The notes: generated by a model not told the origin, from the sequence alone. A stretch of DNA of 64,000 bases from Lactiplantibacillus daowaiensis (GCF_005405085.1 NZ_BJDJ01000009.1:1-64000), one strand, 5' to 3'. Counted from the stretch's first letter, positions 8,602 to 17,741 are shown. Numbers and translations are program-made.

Positions 8602-10698
8602 ATGACTAAAAGAACAGATAGAATAATTCATATTTTACTTCTTAGACCTAATGGAATGACAATTCATGAATTAAGCGAAAATTTCAATGTTTCGGATCGA
8701 ACGATTCGAAATGAGATTAATACAATTAATTCAATTTTAAGGCGAAGTGGTCTTTCAGATATTTACCAAAATCGTGGCTTTATTCGGTTAAATCATGCTA
8801 AAGATGATTTGATGAAAATCAGGGAACTACGATTGTCAGGAGATGATGCGGATTACTACACGCCTAAGGAACGATTCGTCATTATTTTATTCGATATACT
8901 GACTGCTCACCAACCTATATTTGTTTATCAAGAGCAGGATAAACTGAGGGTTAGTAAAAGTACGATTGATGAAGATATGCGAATGTTACGAAAGTTTTTA
9001 AGCCGTTATGCGTTGCAAGTTATGACGAGTGTTAAGACTGGCATTTATATTCAAGGTTCTGAACGTTTAATACGGACAATGTTGGTCGATGTTATTACAC
9101 AATATGGTGATTTATCACGGTTGATCAATCTAGACGCTAGCTATCAAGATACGATTGCTCAGAGCATTCAAAGCTTTATGCCAATGTCATTAATTAAAAA
9201 AGTTCGCTTAACTTATATCGACAAAATCCATGAAGTAGGCGTTAACGGCAACGCTGCTAATGACTATCAATTGATTTTACATTCTTGTATTTGGGTACGG
9301 CGCTTATTAATGAGTAATCAAATTGCGGCGGAAAGTCATGATAATTGGCAACCTGATGAAGGAAAAATCAAAGCATATATTACACAAACAATTAAAAAGT
9401 TTGAGCTTGAACATGTGGCTGAAGATGAGTTTCGTTATATTTACTTTGTGCTGAACAGCTTCAATTCAACTTTTGCAAGTACTACCAGTGGCTGGATTGA
9501 AACCCAATTGCTGACGACACAATTGGTAACTTACATGGAAGAAAAGCTTGAATTACCATTTTCTTCACAGGAAGACTTGTATGAAGGCCTTTATAACCAT
9601 TTAACGAGTCTGGTTTATCGCATGCATGAGCAGATTCAATCGTACAACCCTTTAAAATCAATCATAAAGTCAAGTTATGCCGATATTTATCAATGTGTTT
9701 TTAAGTTTATGACCACTTATTTTCAGGAACAAGATATTACGATTTCTGATGATGAAATTTGCTATATTACAGTTTATTTTGGCACGGCTAAAATGCAGAT
9801 TGAACGTGATCAAGAGTTGAAATATCGTGTGGCGGTAATTTGTAACTATGGATTAGCAACAGGCCATTTATTAGCTGCCGAACTAGAACATAAATTTAAT
9901 ATTGAAGTTTTAGCTGTATTAAGTATGTCAGATATTCAAGTTTTGGCGAAACTTTCGATTGATTTTGTGATTAAGACGATTCAAGTAGATACTGGTCAGA
10001 TTCCAAGTATCAAGTTACCACCAATTCCGCAAGAGAGTGACTATCTAGTATTAAAAAATTATTTAAATAAAAACAAGGCAGCCAAGCGTGCTGGTCAAAT
10101 AAATTCTACGAACTTATTTGATGACGTACTGACATGTGTAGCCGATGTTTATCAGCATATTGATGCCGATTTAATCAAATCTTTGTCAGTCGTTTTCAAA
10201 AGTCATCATTTAATTGTTAATGAAAAGGAGGTGCAACCAATGTTAGCAGATTTGTTAACAGATGATCGTATTCAATTACGAAAATCAGTAAGTGATTGGA
10301 AAGAAGCTATCCAGTTGGCGGCACAACCGTTAATTGAAGATCAAGTTATTAATGAACAGTATGTGCATGCGATGTTGGAATCAGTTGTGAAATTTGGACC
10401 GTATATTGTCATTGGCCCAGGCTTAGCGCTAGCACATGCACGGCCAGAAGATGGTGCTAAAAAATTAGGTGTGAGTGTCTTAACGTTAGCGACGCCAGTG
10501 AAATTTGGGAACAAAGATAATGACCCGGTTTCATTAGTCTTCTGTTTATCGGCGATTAATAATTATTCACACCTAAATGTTATGAAAGCAATTGTAAGAC
10601 TAGTTGCTGATCCTAATAAAATTACCGAGTTATCTCAGATAGACGAACTAGAAGCATTTAAACAAACATTATTTCAGCAAGAATTACAACGAAAGTAA
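8602..10698 (+). CDS. BglG/MtlR-type PRD transcriptional activator with PTS IIB and IIA domains
   Basis: This 698-residue regulator has an N-terminal helix-turn-helix (ELSENFNVSDRTIRNEI, about 24-40), a second Mga-like HTH (about 85-165), two PTS regulation domains (about 190-400), a IIB-like domain with Cys414 in the CNYGLATGHL loop, and a C-terminal fructose/mannitol/ascorbate-type IIA domain with active-site His612 in ALAHARPEDG. Such proteins activate their own PTS operon in response to phosphorylation by HPr and IIB. The operon behind it encodes IIB and IIC but no separate IIA. Inside the gene a consensus ribosome site precedes Met547, described separately. A perfect cre lies upstream. 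Confidence 0.92.
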   Translation: MTKRTDRIIHILLLRPNGMTIHELSENFNVSDRTIRNEINTINSILRRSGLSDIYQNRGFIRLNHAKDDLMKIRELRLSGDDADYYTPKERFVIILFDILTAHQPIFVYQEQDKLRVSKSTIDEDMRMLRKFLSRYALQVMTSVKTGIYIQGSERLIRTMLVDVITQYGDLSRLINLDASYQDTIAQSIQSFMPMSLIKKVRLTYIDKIHEVGVNGNAANDYQLILHSCIWVRRLLMSNQIAAESHDNWQPDEGKIKAYITQTIKKFELEHVAEDEFRYIYFVLNSFNSTFASTTSGWIETQLLTTQLVTYMEEKLELPFSSQEDLYEGLYNHLTSLVYRMHEQIQSYNPLKSIIKSSYADIYQCVFKFMTTYFQEQDITISDDEICYITVYFGTAKMQIERDQELKYRVAVICNYGLATGHLLAAELEHKFNIEVLAVLSMSDIQVLAKLSIDFVIKTIQVDTGQIPSIKLPPIPQESDYLVLKNYLNKNKAAKRAGQINSTNLFDDVLTCVADVYQHIDADLIKSLSVVFKSHHLIVNEKEVQPMLADLLTDDRIQLRKSVSDWKEAIQLAAQPLIEDQVINEQYVHAMLESVVKFGPYIVIGPGLALAHARPEDGAKKLGVSVLTLATPVKFGNKDNDPVSLVFCLSAINNYSHLNVMKAIVRLVADPNKITELSQIDELEAFKQTLFQQELQRK
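10223..10242 (+). promoter_or_regulatory. Internal ribosome binding site and start codon for a free IIA
   Basis: AAAAGGAGGTG followed eight bases later by ATG (10240) sits inside the regulator gene and in its frame. It is a better ribosome site than the one serving the full-length gene. Confidence 0.7.
10240..10698 (+). CDS. Nested in-frame gene: free-standing PTS IIA (ascorbate/galactitol type)
   Basis: Translation from the internal ATG would give a 152-residue protein, MLADLLTDDRIQLRKS onward, identical to the C-terminal part of the regulator. That is a typical length and start for a stand-alone UlaC/SgaA-like IIA, and it contains the phosphorylated His (residue 66 of this product) in ALAHARPEDG. 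The operon lacks any other IIA, so this product could carry phosphate from HPr to the IIB encoded next. What is seen is the ribosome site and reading frame; separate production is inference. It may equally be a relic of two genes that fused. Confidence 0.55.
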   Translation: MLADLLTDDRIQLRKSVSDWKEAIQLAAQPLIEDQVINEQYVHAMLESVVKFGPYIVIGPGLALAHARPEDGAKKLGVSVLTLATPVKFGNKDNDPVSLVFCLSAINNYSHLNVMKAIVRLVADPNKITELSQIDELEAFKQTLFQQELQRK

Positions 10699-10719
10699 AG
10701 AAAGGGCGTTTAAATAATC

Positions 10720-11025
10720 ATGGCTAAAAAACTAAAGATTTACTTCATTTGTGGTGCCGGCTTAGGTAGCAGTCTTGCTTGTCAAATGACGGCAGAAGAC
10801 GTGTTAAATCAACATGGATTAGATGAGTCAATGGAACATGAAGCTATTTCATCTACACCAGGATTACGGACGGATATTATTGTTTCCGCCGAAAATTTCA
10901 AACCACAATTTGAAAAATTTGATTTAGATCCGGCAATTAAATTTGTTTTTTTACACAATATTGTTGATCCACAAGAAATTGAAACCAAGTTACTTCCCGT
11001 TATTCATGAATTGGAAAATAAATGA
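10720..11025 (+). CDS. PTS ascorbate-type IIB component
   Basis: The protein has 101 residues. CGAGLGSS at residues 11-18 is the phosphocysteine loop of lactose/ascorbate-type IIB proteins, with Cys11 the likely phosphorylated residue. It would accept phosphate from a IIA and pass it to the sugar carried by IIC. It starts 21 bases after the regulator and precedes IIC by 22 bases. An AAGGG site lies upstream of the ATG. Confidence 0.9.
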   Translation: MAKKLKIYFICGAGLGSSLACQMTAEDVLNQHGLDESMEHEAISSTPGLRTDIIVSAENFKPQFEKFDLDPAIKFVFLHNIVDPQEIETKLLPVIHELENK

Positions 11026-11047
11026 TTTGATTGCGAGGTAAAAGCAA

Positions 11048-12337
11048 ATGGCAGTTATTAATTTTATTATTGAAAATATTTTAACGCAGGCTGCGATTAC
11101 GATTGCCTTAATTGCAGCGCTTGGGTTAATTTTGCAGCGTAAGTCGATTGGAACTGTTCTTAGTGGCACGTTTAAAACATTGCTTGGTTTTGAAGTATTG
11201 TCCGCTGGGTCATCCATTATTACATCGAGTTTGACCTATTTCGGTAAGATTTTCTCACACGGATTCCATTTAAAAGGTGTGGTACCAAGTATTGAGGCTA
11301 TCAACGGCCAAGCAATGAATCAATTGGGGTTGGGGAATGAGATTGCTTTGACCTTCTTAGGTATTTTCATTGTGAACATCATTATCGCACGTTTTTCACC
11401 ATGGAAATATATTTTTCTTACTGGTCAGGCGCTGTTATGGATGGCAACAATGACGACAATTGGTGGTCATGCAGCTGGTTTATCCGGTTTCCCGAATATT
11501 GCTTTAGGCAGTGTAATCGGCGGGATCTTTGCAGTTGCGATGCCGGCTATTGCGCAACCGATTGTTCGTAAAATTACTGGTAACGATGCAATCGCTCTGG
11601 GACACTTTTGTACTGTTGGGTACATGGTGGAATCCGGTGCTGCTTGGCTATTCGGCGAACGTGGTGAAAAGAAACATTCACTAGAAGAGATGAAGTTACC
11701 AAAGAGCCTTGAGTTTATGCAAGATACGTACTTATCAGTCATGGTAGTAATGGTGCCATTGTATTTGATTACCGCAGCCTTTGCGGGTCCAAAATATGGT
11801 GCGATTGGGGCCAATGGTGTTAATTACATGATGTTTGCTTTCTTACAAGCCATTCAATTTGTCGTTGGGGTCTACGTTCTTCTTGCTGGGGTTCGGTTAT
11901 TATTAGGTGAAATTGTACCAGCGTTCCGTGGGATTGCGATGAAGTTAGTGCCGAATTCTAAACCCGCACTTGATTGTCCGGTACTTTTCCCATATTCACC
12001 AAATGCGGTGATCGTTGGTTTTATTACAACAACCATTGGGACTGTGATTGGGATGTTCTTCTTCCCAGTCCTAGGGTTAGCAGTCATTTTACCTGGGATG
12101 TTAACGAACTTCTTTGCTGGTGGGACTGCAGGTATCTTTGGTAATGCTGTTGGTGGCCGTCGTGGTGCCATCATTGGTGGGATTGTGCATGGGTTATTTA
12201 TCACGTTGCTACCAGCACTATTAGTAGGTGTTTTAACACATATGGGCTTTACTAATGCTTCTGCAACAGATTCAGATACGATTGTCTCGTGCTTAATATA
12301 TGCCTGGTTTATCACGCCAATTTTGAAAGCGGTTTAA
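11048..12337 (+). CDS. PTS ascorbate-type IIC permease (UlaA/SgaT family)
   Basis: This 429-residue polytopic membrane protein has about ten hydrophobic segments and the family plan of the ascorbate-specific IIC: a start like NFIIENILTQAAI, a GHFCTVGYMVE segment, and a Gly-rich GGTAGIFGNAVGGRRGA loop. It forms the translocation channel with the adjacent IIB. The true substrate may not be ascorbate, because the enzymes downstream are aldolases, not the usual UlaD-F set. Confidence 0.9.
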   Translation: MAVINFIIENILTQAAITIALIAALGLILQRKSIGTVLSGTFKTLLGFEVLSAGSSIITSSLTYFGKIFSHGFHLKGVVPSIEAINGQAMNQLGLGNEIALTFLGIFIVNIIIARFSPWKYIFLTGQALLWMATMTTIGGHAAGLSGFPNIALGSVIGGIFAVAMPAIAQPIVRKITGNDAIALGHFCTVGYMVESGAAWLFGERGEKKHSLEEMKLPKSLEFMQDTYLSVMVVMVPLYLITAAFAGPKYGAIGANGVNYMMFAFLQAIQFVVGVYVLLAGVRLLLGEIVPAFRGIAMKLVPNSKPALDCPVLFPYSPNAVIVGFITTTIGTVIGMFFFPVLGLAVILPGMLTNFFAGGTAGIFGNAVGGRRGAIIGGIVHGLFITLLPALLVGVLTHMGFTNASATDSDTIVSCLIYAWFITPILKAV

Positions 12338-12349
12338 GGAGGGATAGCT

Positions 12350-12748
12350 ATGTTTGGTTTATTTAAAAAGAAGCATGCTGAAAAAGTGTCACCTGTTGAA
12401 ACAACACCGACTTTATCAACCGAAGAAACTGAACAGTTAAAAGTTGAATGCAAGACGTTGGTTGGTCAAGTAGATTCAATTACTGGTGATGACCGAATTA
12501 ATATGTTGAATCATATCGGCATGATTAATGAAAAACTTGATCAGCTTGATGATGCTATTGCATATTTTGAAATGAGTTTGAAAGAAAAAGAACAATTTGG
12601 TGATGCTTACAACGGCTTATTACGTTTGTATGAAGAGAAGCGTAAGCAGGCGGCTTATGGCAAAGATGACGATGGCATTCAAAAATGGGTCACAAAAATG
12701 GATGATCTGATGAGTATTTCTAAACGAGTTCTTAAATCAAATTATTAA
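12350..12748 (+). CDS. Small TPR-like protein of the PTS operon
   Basis: The protein has 132 residues, all predicted helical, with a tetratricopeptide-like unit at about 58-90 (MLNHIGMINEKLDQLDDAIA then YFEMSLKEKEQFGDAYNGL). The N-terminus MFGLFKKKH is short, basic and amphipathic and may touch the membrane. It starts 12 bases after IIC and ends 18 bases before the aldolase. It may be a scaffold or regulator of the PTS; the function is unknown. Confidence 0.75.
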   Translation: MFGLFKKKHAEKVSPVETTPTLSTEETEQLKVECKTLVGQVDSITGDDRINMLNHIGMINEKLDQLDDAIAYFEMSLKEKEQFGDAYNGLLRLYEEKRKQAAYGKDDDGIQKWVTKMDDLMSISKRVLKSNY

Positions 12749-12766
12749 ATTTTGGAGGAATTAAAA

Positions 12767-13630
12767 ATGTATAAAACCTTAACACCAGTTTTAAAAGAAG
12801 CCGAACGCTTGGATTATACGGTAGGCGCGTTTAATGCCCATAACTTAGAAATGGTCCCAGCAATGATTAATGCAGCTCGTGACAGTGGTTCGGCAATTAT
12901 TATTCAGACCAGTGTGTCAACTGCTCGCTATGTTGGTATGACTAACTTTGTCGCGGTTTGCAAGTCAATGGCAGAGTCTGAGACAGTCGATGTTGTCTTG
13001 CATTTAGACCATGCACGTGACCTGACAGATATTAAAGATGCAATTGATGCGGGGTATAGTTCAGTGATGTTTGATGGTTCACTACTACCTTTTAAAGAAA
13101 ATATTGCGAAGACAAAACGTGTGATTGATTATGCTCACGAACATGGCGTTTCAGTAGAAGGTGAAATTGGTACGATTGGTGGTACTGAAGAAGGCTTTAC
13201 AGTGGCTGAAGGTCAATATACTGATCCTAAAGATGCGATTGAATTTGTTAAAGAATGCAATGTTGATGCACTAGCAGTTGGGATTGGGACTCATCATGGA
13301 CAATTTCAATCTAAGACAAAGCTGAACTTCCCATTACTTGAAGAAATTCATCATGCGATTGATAAGCCTTTAGTTGTTCATGGTGGTACAGGTGTTGATG
13401 AGAAAGATTATCATCGATTGACTGAAAATGGTATCCGTAAGTTCAACGTCGGGACCGAACTATTAGTGGCTTGGACACGAACTGCCCAAGAAAAATTTGG
13501 GGCTACTGAAGTGAATAATTCTTTACGGAATAATATTATGCCATGTAATAAAGTTGTTCATGATATTGTTGCCCATAAAATTGATTTGTTTATGAATAAA
13601 AACAGTGCTATTTCAGCGGTAACGGCATAG
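12767..13630 (+). CDS. Class II ketose-bisphosphate aldolase (FBA/GatY/KbaY family)
   Basis: I take the ATG at 12767, because TTTGGAGG lies eight bases before it; this gives 287 residues. Zinc and substrate motifs are present: HLDHARD (about 83-89), VEGEIGTIGG, THHGQ, VVHGGTGVD and RKFNVGTE. The family cleaves ketose 1,6-bisphosphates or related phosphates to DHAP/GAP and an aldehyde. The exact sugar cannot be told. It lies between the TPR-like gene and the kinase-DeoC fusion, so it probably acts on the phosphorylated product of this PTS. Confidence 0.9.
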   Translation: MYKTLTPVLKEAERLDYTVGAFNAHNLEMVPAMINAARDSGSAIIIQTSVSTARYVGMTNFVAVCKSMAESETVDVVLHLDHARDLTDIKDAIDAGYSSVMFDGSLLPFKENIAKTKRVIDYAHEHGVSVEGEIGTIGGTEEGFTVAEGQYTDPKDAIEFVKECNVDALAVGIGTHHGQFQSKTKLNFPLLEEIHHAIDKPLVVHGGTGVDEKDYHRLTENGIRKFNVGTELLVAWTRTAQEKFGATEVNNSLRNNIMPCNKVVHDIVAHKIDLFMNKNSAISAVTA

Positions 13631-13638
13631 ACACGATG

Positions 13639-13667
13639 AGAGATTCTGCTATGTGGAATCTCTTTTT
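13639..13667 (+). terminator. Intra-operon terminator/attenuator
   Basis: AGAGATTC pairs perfectly with GAATCTCT across a nine-base loop, and TTTTATTTT follows. It lies between the aldolase stop and the AGGAGG site of the next gene, so it would lower transcription of the kinase-DeoC gene relative to the genes before it. Confidence 0.75.
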
Positions 13668-13685
13668 ATTTTAGGAGGTTTTCTT

Positions 13686-14945
13686 TTGAAAAAAACATTA
13701 CTATTACTTGCTGGTGATCCAGGTACTGGTAAATCATATTTTGATCAAATGATTAGAAAACAAATTTCAGGATTTCACGAGTTGTCGATTGATGTTGAAA
13801 AAGAGTTTTTGTATGACAAATATGGATTTAATGATTTAGATGGGCGTGAAAAATTAGACTACGAAGCGCTACAATTGTATCTTGAAAAAGTTAAACTTGA
13901 AATGACACGTGGTCATTCAATAATTTCTGATTATCCATTCAGCAATAAACAATGGGGAACCTTAAAACGTTTGAGTGAGACTTATGACTACCAAGTGATC
14001 ACGGTTGTATTAACTGCTGATTTCAATGTTTTATACGATCGACAGGTTAAGCGTGATTTAGATGAAAGCCGCCATTTGGGCCATTTAATGACACACTATC
14101 ATAAAGGCGACAGGCTACAAGACCGGCGTCAAATTGAAGTTAATCCAACTAAGTCAGAACTGTCAGCCTTTCTAAAGTCAAAGAAATATGATGAATTTAA
14201 ACTTGGTACGACTTTTAAGCTAGATGTTTCTGACTTTAAAAAGGTTGATTATCAGACAATAATTGATTCGATTGACACATTAGTCAGCGAAAAGTTTTTT
14301 CTAAGTGATTATATTGATCATACGTTATTAAGCCCAACTGCAACCAAGGCTGAAATTAAACAAGTCGTTATGGATGCTCAGAAGTTTGAATTCCATTCAG
14401 TAATGGTTAATCCATGTTGGGTTAAATATGTGCATGCGCTATTGAATGGGTTGCCAATTAAAACCGCAACAGTAATCGGATTCCCACTTGGGGCTAACAC
14501 AATGGCAGTTAAGGTGTCAGAAGCAGAAGATGCGATTCAAAATGGTGCTGATGAGTTAGATATGGTGATGAATATTGGCATGTTTAAATCTGGCGATGAA
14601 GACTATGTTGGTGAAGAAATTGAACGAATTAAATTGATTGCGCATCGTCAACATAGAATTTTGAAGGTTATTATTGAGACCGCATTATTAACGGATGAAG
14701 AGAAAAAGGCTGCAGCTCGTCTGGTTTCTGCTAGGGGTGCTGACTTTATCAAAACTTCAACTGGTTTCTCGACTGGGGGTGCGACAATCAAAGATGTTGC
14801 GTTACTCAAAAAATACGTTACTGGGACAACCTTGGTTAAGGCTTCTGGTGGTATTCATAATCGACAAGAGGCAATGGCGATGATTGATAATGGTGCCGAT
14901 CGATTGGGAACTAGTCAAAGTGTGGCTATTGTGACTGAACCATAA
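13686..14945 (+). CDS. deoC: P-loop kinase-like domain fused to deoxyribose-phosphate aldolase
   Basis: I choose the TTG at 13686, seven bases after AGGAGG, giving 419 residues. Residues 1-190 form a P-loop nucleotide-binding domain with Walker A GDPGTGKS (10-17), an ISDYPF strand and a basic RQVKRDLDESRH segment like small-molecule kinases of the AAA_33/zeta type. Residues about 205-419 are a complete DeoC class I aldolase, with Asp292 in ELDMVMNIG, Schiff-base Lys356 in FIKTSTG and Lys385 in VKASGG. DeoC cleaves 2-deoxyribose 5-phosphate to acetaldehyde and glyceraldehyde 3-phosphate. The fusion suggests a kinase that makes the aldolase substrate, or another deoxysugar phosphate; the substrate is unknown. 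Confidence 0.9.
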   Translation: MKKTLLLLAGDPGTGKSYFDQMIRKQISGFHELSIDVEKEFLYDKYGFNDLDGREKLDYEALQLYLEKVKLEMTRGHSIISDYPFSNKQWGTLKRLSETYDYQVITVVLTADFNVLYDRQVKRDLDESRHLGHLMTHYHKGDRLQDRRQIEVNPTKSELSAFLKSKKYDEFKLGTTFKLDVSDFKKVDYQTIIDSIDTLVSEKFFLSDYIDHTLLSPTATKAEIKQVVMDAQKFEFHSVMVNPCWVKYVHALLNGLPIKTATVIGFPLGANTMAVKVSEAEDAIQNGADELDMVMNIGMFKSGDEDYVGEEIERIKLIAHRQHRILKVIIETALLTDEEKKAAARLVSARGADFIKTSTGFSTGGATIKDVALLKKYVTGTTLVKASGGIHNRQEAMAMIDNGADRLGTSQSVAIVTEP

Positions 14946-15064
14946 GTTTTTTTTGTGATTAATCTTTGAATAACGTCTAAAAGTGTCCGAGCTACTAATA
15001 TGAACCGTAATGTATTAGAGATTATTTGAAAGTTGAAAGCTTATTTTGAATAGGTAAGTATAGA

Positions 15065-15099
15065 AGCAATTCGGTATATAAGCTGAATTGCTTTTTTAT
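15065..15099 (+). terminator. Terminator of the PTS-aldolase operon
   Basis: AGCAATTC pairs with GAATTGCT over a 12-base loop, and TTTTTTATT follows. It lies between the deoC fusion and pepN. Confidence 0.85.
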
Positions 15100-15148
15100 T
15101 AGTAACCTAAATTGGGCTTTTCAATCAGCATCAACCACCCAAATGACG

Positions 15149-15154
15149 TATAAT
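15149..15154 (+). promoter_or_regulatory. -10 element of pepN promoter
   Basis: A consensus TATAAT lies 31 bases upstream of the pepN start. The matching -35 is weak, so only the -10 is called. Confidence 0.55.
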
Positions 15155-15185
15155 GAAACTATTCTAACAAATCAAGGAGAATCTC

Positions 15186-17720
15186 ATGGCAGAATTAACC
15201 CATTTTTACCAAACGTTCCAACCAGAACATTATGATATTTACCTAGATATTAACCGGGCGACTAAGACGTTTAGTGGTCAAACCAAGATTACCGGTGACG
15301 CACAAACAGCCGCCGTTTCAATCCATCAAAAGGACTTCACCGTTTCCGCTGTTCAAGCTGATGGACAAGACGTGCCATTCAAGTTAGACGCTGAAAACGA
15401 TGCGATTCGCATTGACTTAGCTAAAGCTGGGAAGACCACGTTAGCAATCACTTACACGGCGCCATTAACTGACACGATGATGGGGATTTACCCATCTTAT
15501 TACGAAGTTAACGGTGAAAAGAAGCAAATCATCGGGACGCAGTTCGAAACTAATGCTGCGCGGCAAGCGTTCCCATGTGTCGACGAACCAGAAGCCAAAG
15601 CCACGTTTGATTTAGCTATCAAGTTCGACGAACACGCCGATGAAACCATCATCAGCAACATGCCAGAAGTTAAGACCGAAAACGGCGTGCATTACTTTGA
15701 TACGACCGTTAAAATGTCAACTTACCTAATTGCGTTTGCCTTTGGTGAACTCCAAAGTAAGTTAACGACCACTAAGAGTGGTGTGAAGGTCGGCGTCTTT
15801 GGCACCAAAGCCCACAAGGCTAATGAACTCGACTTTGCGTTAGACATTGCCAAACGTGCAATTGAATTTTATGAAGATTTCTATCAAACACCATATCCAT
15901 TACCACATTCATGGCAGTTGGCCTTACCAGACTTTTCAGCCGGTGCGATGGAAAACTGGGGCTTAGTCACTTATCGGGAAGCTTACTTATTACTCGATCC
16001 TGACAACACTGCTTTAGATATGAAGCAACGGGTTGCAACGGTGATTGCCCACGAATTAGCCCATCAATGGTTCGGTGATTTGGTTACCATGAAGTGGTGG
16101 GATGATCTCTGGTTAAATGAAAGTTTTGCCAACATGATGGAATACGTCGCCACCGATGCCTTAGAACCTGATTGGCATATTTGGGAAACGTTCCAGACTT
16201 CTGAAGCCGCGGCGGCCTTACAACGCGATGCGACCGATGGTGTTCAATCAGTCCACGTTGAAGTTGAAAATCCCGCTGAAATCGATGCCTTATTCGATGG
16301 TGCGATTGTCTATGCTAAGGGTGCCCGGATGTTAGTTATGGCCCGGGCATTAGTTGGCGATGATGCTTTACGTCAAGGCTTGAAGGCTTACTTCAATGCC
16401 CATCAATATGGCAATGCTCAAGGTAAAGACTTGTGGGCAGCCTTAGGTGATGCTTCTGGGATGAACGTTGGGGCTATCATGAACTCGTGGCTGGAACAAC
16501 CAGGCTATCCAGTTGTGACGGCTAGCGTAGTCGATGGTCAATTAACATTGAAACAACAACAATTCTTTATCGGTGAAGGCAAGGAAGTTGGCCGTCAATG
16601 GCAGATTCCGTTGAACAGCAATTACGACGCCGCACCTGAAATCATGGCTGATACGACCGTTGCCTTAGGCGACTATGCAGCATTACGGTCAGCAAACGGT
16701 AAACCTTTCCGCCTAAATGTTGGTAACAATTCACACTTTATCGTCAAATACGATCAAACGTTATTAGATGATATTTTGGCCAACTTAGACCAATTAAATG
16801 CGATCGACCAACTACAATTGTTGCAAGATTTACGTTTATTAGCCGAAGGTCGCCAAATTTCTTATGCCGCAATCGTGCCATTGTTGAGCCGTTTTGCTGC
16901 GAGTCATTCGACGGTGGTCAACGATGCGTTGTATCGTGTTGCCAGCGACTTGAAGAAGTTTGTGACCCCCGATTCAACTGAAGAAGCCGCTTTACGTCAA
17001 TTATTTGATCAATTGAGCGCTGACCAAGTGACGCGCTTAGGCTGGGCACCACAAGCTGGTGAATCTAACGATGACCAATTAACGCGGCCATACGTTTTAA
17101 GTGCCGCTTTATATGCTAAGAATGCTAAGGCGATTGCGGATGCACATCAGTTATTTGTCGCGAACCGCGATTCATTAGCAACTTTACCAGCGGATACGCG
17201 GGTCTTCGTCTTACGTAACGAAGTGCAAAACTATGGTAGTGCCGACTTGTTCGACATGTTATTAACTGAATCTCGGCAAACGGCTGATGCGAGTTACAAA
17301 GCTGATATTTGTGCCGCTTTAACGAGTACGCAAGATGCCGCTTTAGTCGCTAAGCTGATTGAAAAATTTGAAGATGCCGATACGATCAAGCCTCAAGATT
17401 TACGAGCTTGGTTCCGTGGCGTTTTGGCTTCCAACGCAGGCCAACAAGCTGCTTGGGACTGGATTCGTAACGACTGGCAATGGCTAGAAGATACAGTTGG
17501 TGGCGACATGGAATTCACCACTTACATTACCGTGATTGCGGGGATCTTCCGGACAGCCAATCGTTTGGCCGAATTCAAAGCCTTCTTTGAACCTAAGCTC
17601 AACACGCCAGGATTAACCCGGGAAATCCAAATGGATACCAAGGTGATCACGAGCCGTGTTAGCTTGATTGAAGCCGAACAAGCTGCGGTGAACACTGCGA
17701 TTGCCGAAGTTGTAAAATAA
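15186..17720 (+). CDS. pepN: Aminopeptidase N (lysyl aminopeptidase, M1 family)
   Basis: This 844-residue zinc metallopeptidase is the size of lactobacillar PepN. GAMENWG (253-259) is the exopeptidase motif that holds the substrate amino group, and HELAHQWFG with His289, Glu290, His293 and Glu312 fits HExxH-x18-E. It removes N-terminal residues, with preference for basic and hydrophobic ones, from peptides in the cytoplasm; there is no signal peptide. An AAGGAGA site lies just before the ATG, and a strong terminator follows. It is monocistronic. Confidence 0.97.
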   Translation: MAELTHFYQTFQPEHYDIYLDINRATKTFSGQTKITGDAQTAAVSIHQKDFTVSAVQADGQDVPFKLDAENDAIRIDLAKAGKTTLAITYTAPLTDTMMGIYPSYYEVNGEKKQIIGTQFETNAARQAFPCVDEPEAKATFDLAIKFDEHADETIISNMPEVKTENGVHYFDTTVKMSTYLIAFAFGELQSKLTTTKSGVKVGVFGTKAHKANELDFALDIAKRAIEFYEDFYQTPYPLPHSWQLALPDFSAGAMENWGLVTYREAYLLLDPDNTALDMKQRVATVIAHELAHQWFGDLVTMKWWDDLWLNESFANMMEYVATDALEPDWHIWETFQTSEAAAALQRDATDGVQSVHVEVENPAEIDALFDGAIVYAKGARMLVMARALVGDDALRQGLKAYFNAHQYGNAQGKDLWAALGDASGMNVGAIMNSWLEQPGYPVVTASVVDGQLTLKQQQFFIGEGKEVGRQWQIPLNSNYDAAPEIMADTTVALGDYAALRSANGKPFRLNVGNNSHFIVKYDQTLLDDILANLDQLNAIDQLQLLQDLRLLAEGRQISYAAIVPLLSRFAASHSTVVNDALYRVASDLKKFVTPDSTEEAALRQLFDQLSADQVTRLGWAPQAGESNDDQLTRPYVLSAALYAKNAKAIADAHQLFVANRDSLATLPADTRVFVLRNEVQNYGSADLFDMLLTESRQTADASYKADICAALTSTQDAALVAKLIEKFEDADTIKPQDLRAWFRGVLASNAGQQAAWDWIRNDWQWLEDTVGGDMEFTTYITVIAGIFRTANRLAEFKAFFEPKLNTPGLTREIQMDTKVITSRVSLIEAEQAAVNTAIAEVVK

Positions 17721-17741
17721 TCTGTATTAAATGAATAAATG

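Noticed and set aside
11872-12315. 147-codon frame opposite the IIC gene
   Set aside because: Reverse shadow of a membrane protein gene; Pro/Thr/Ala-rich translation is an artefact.
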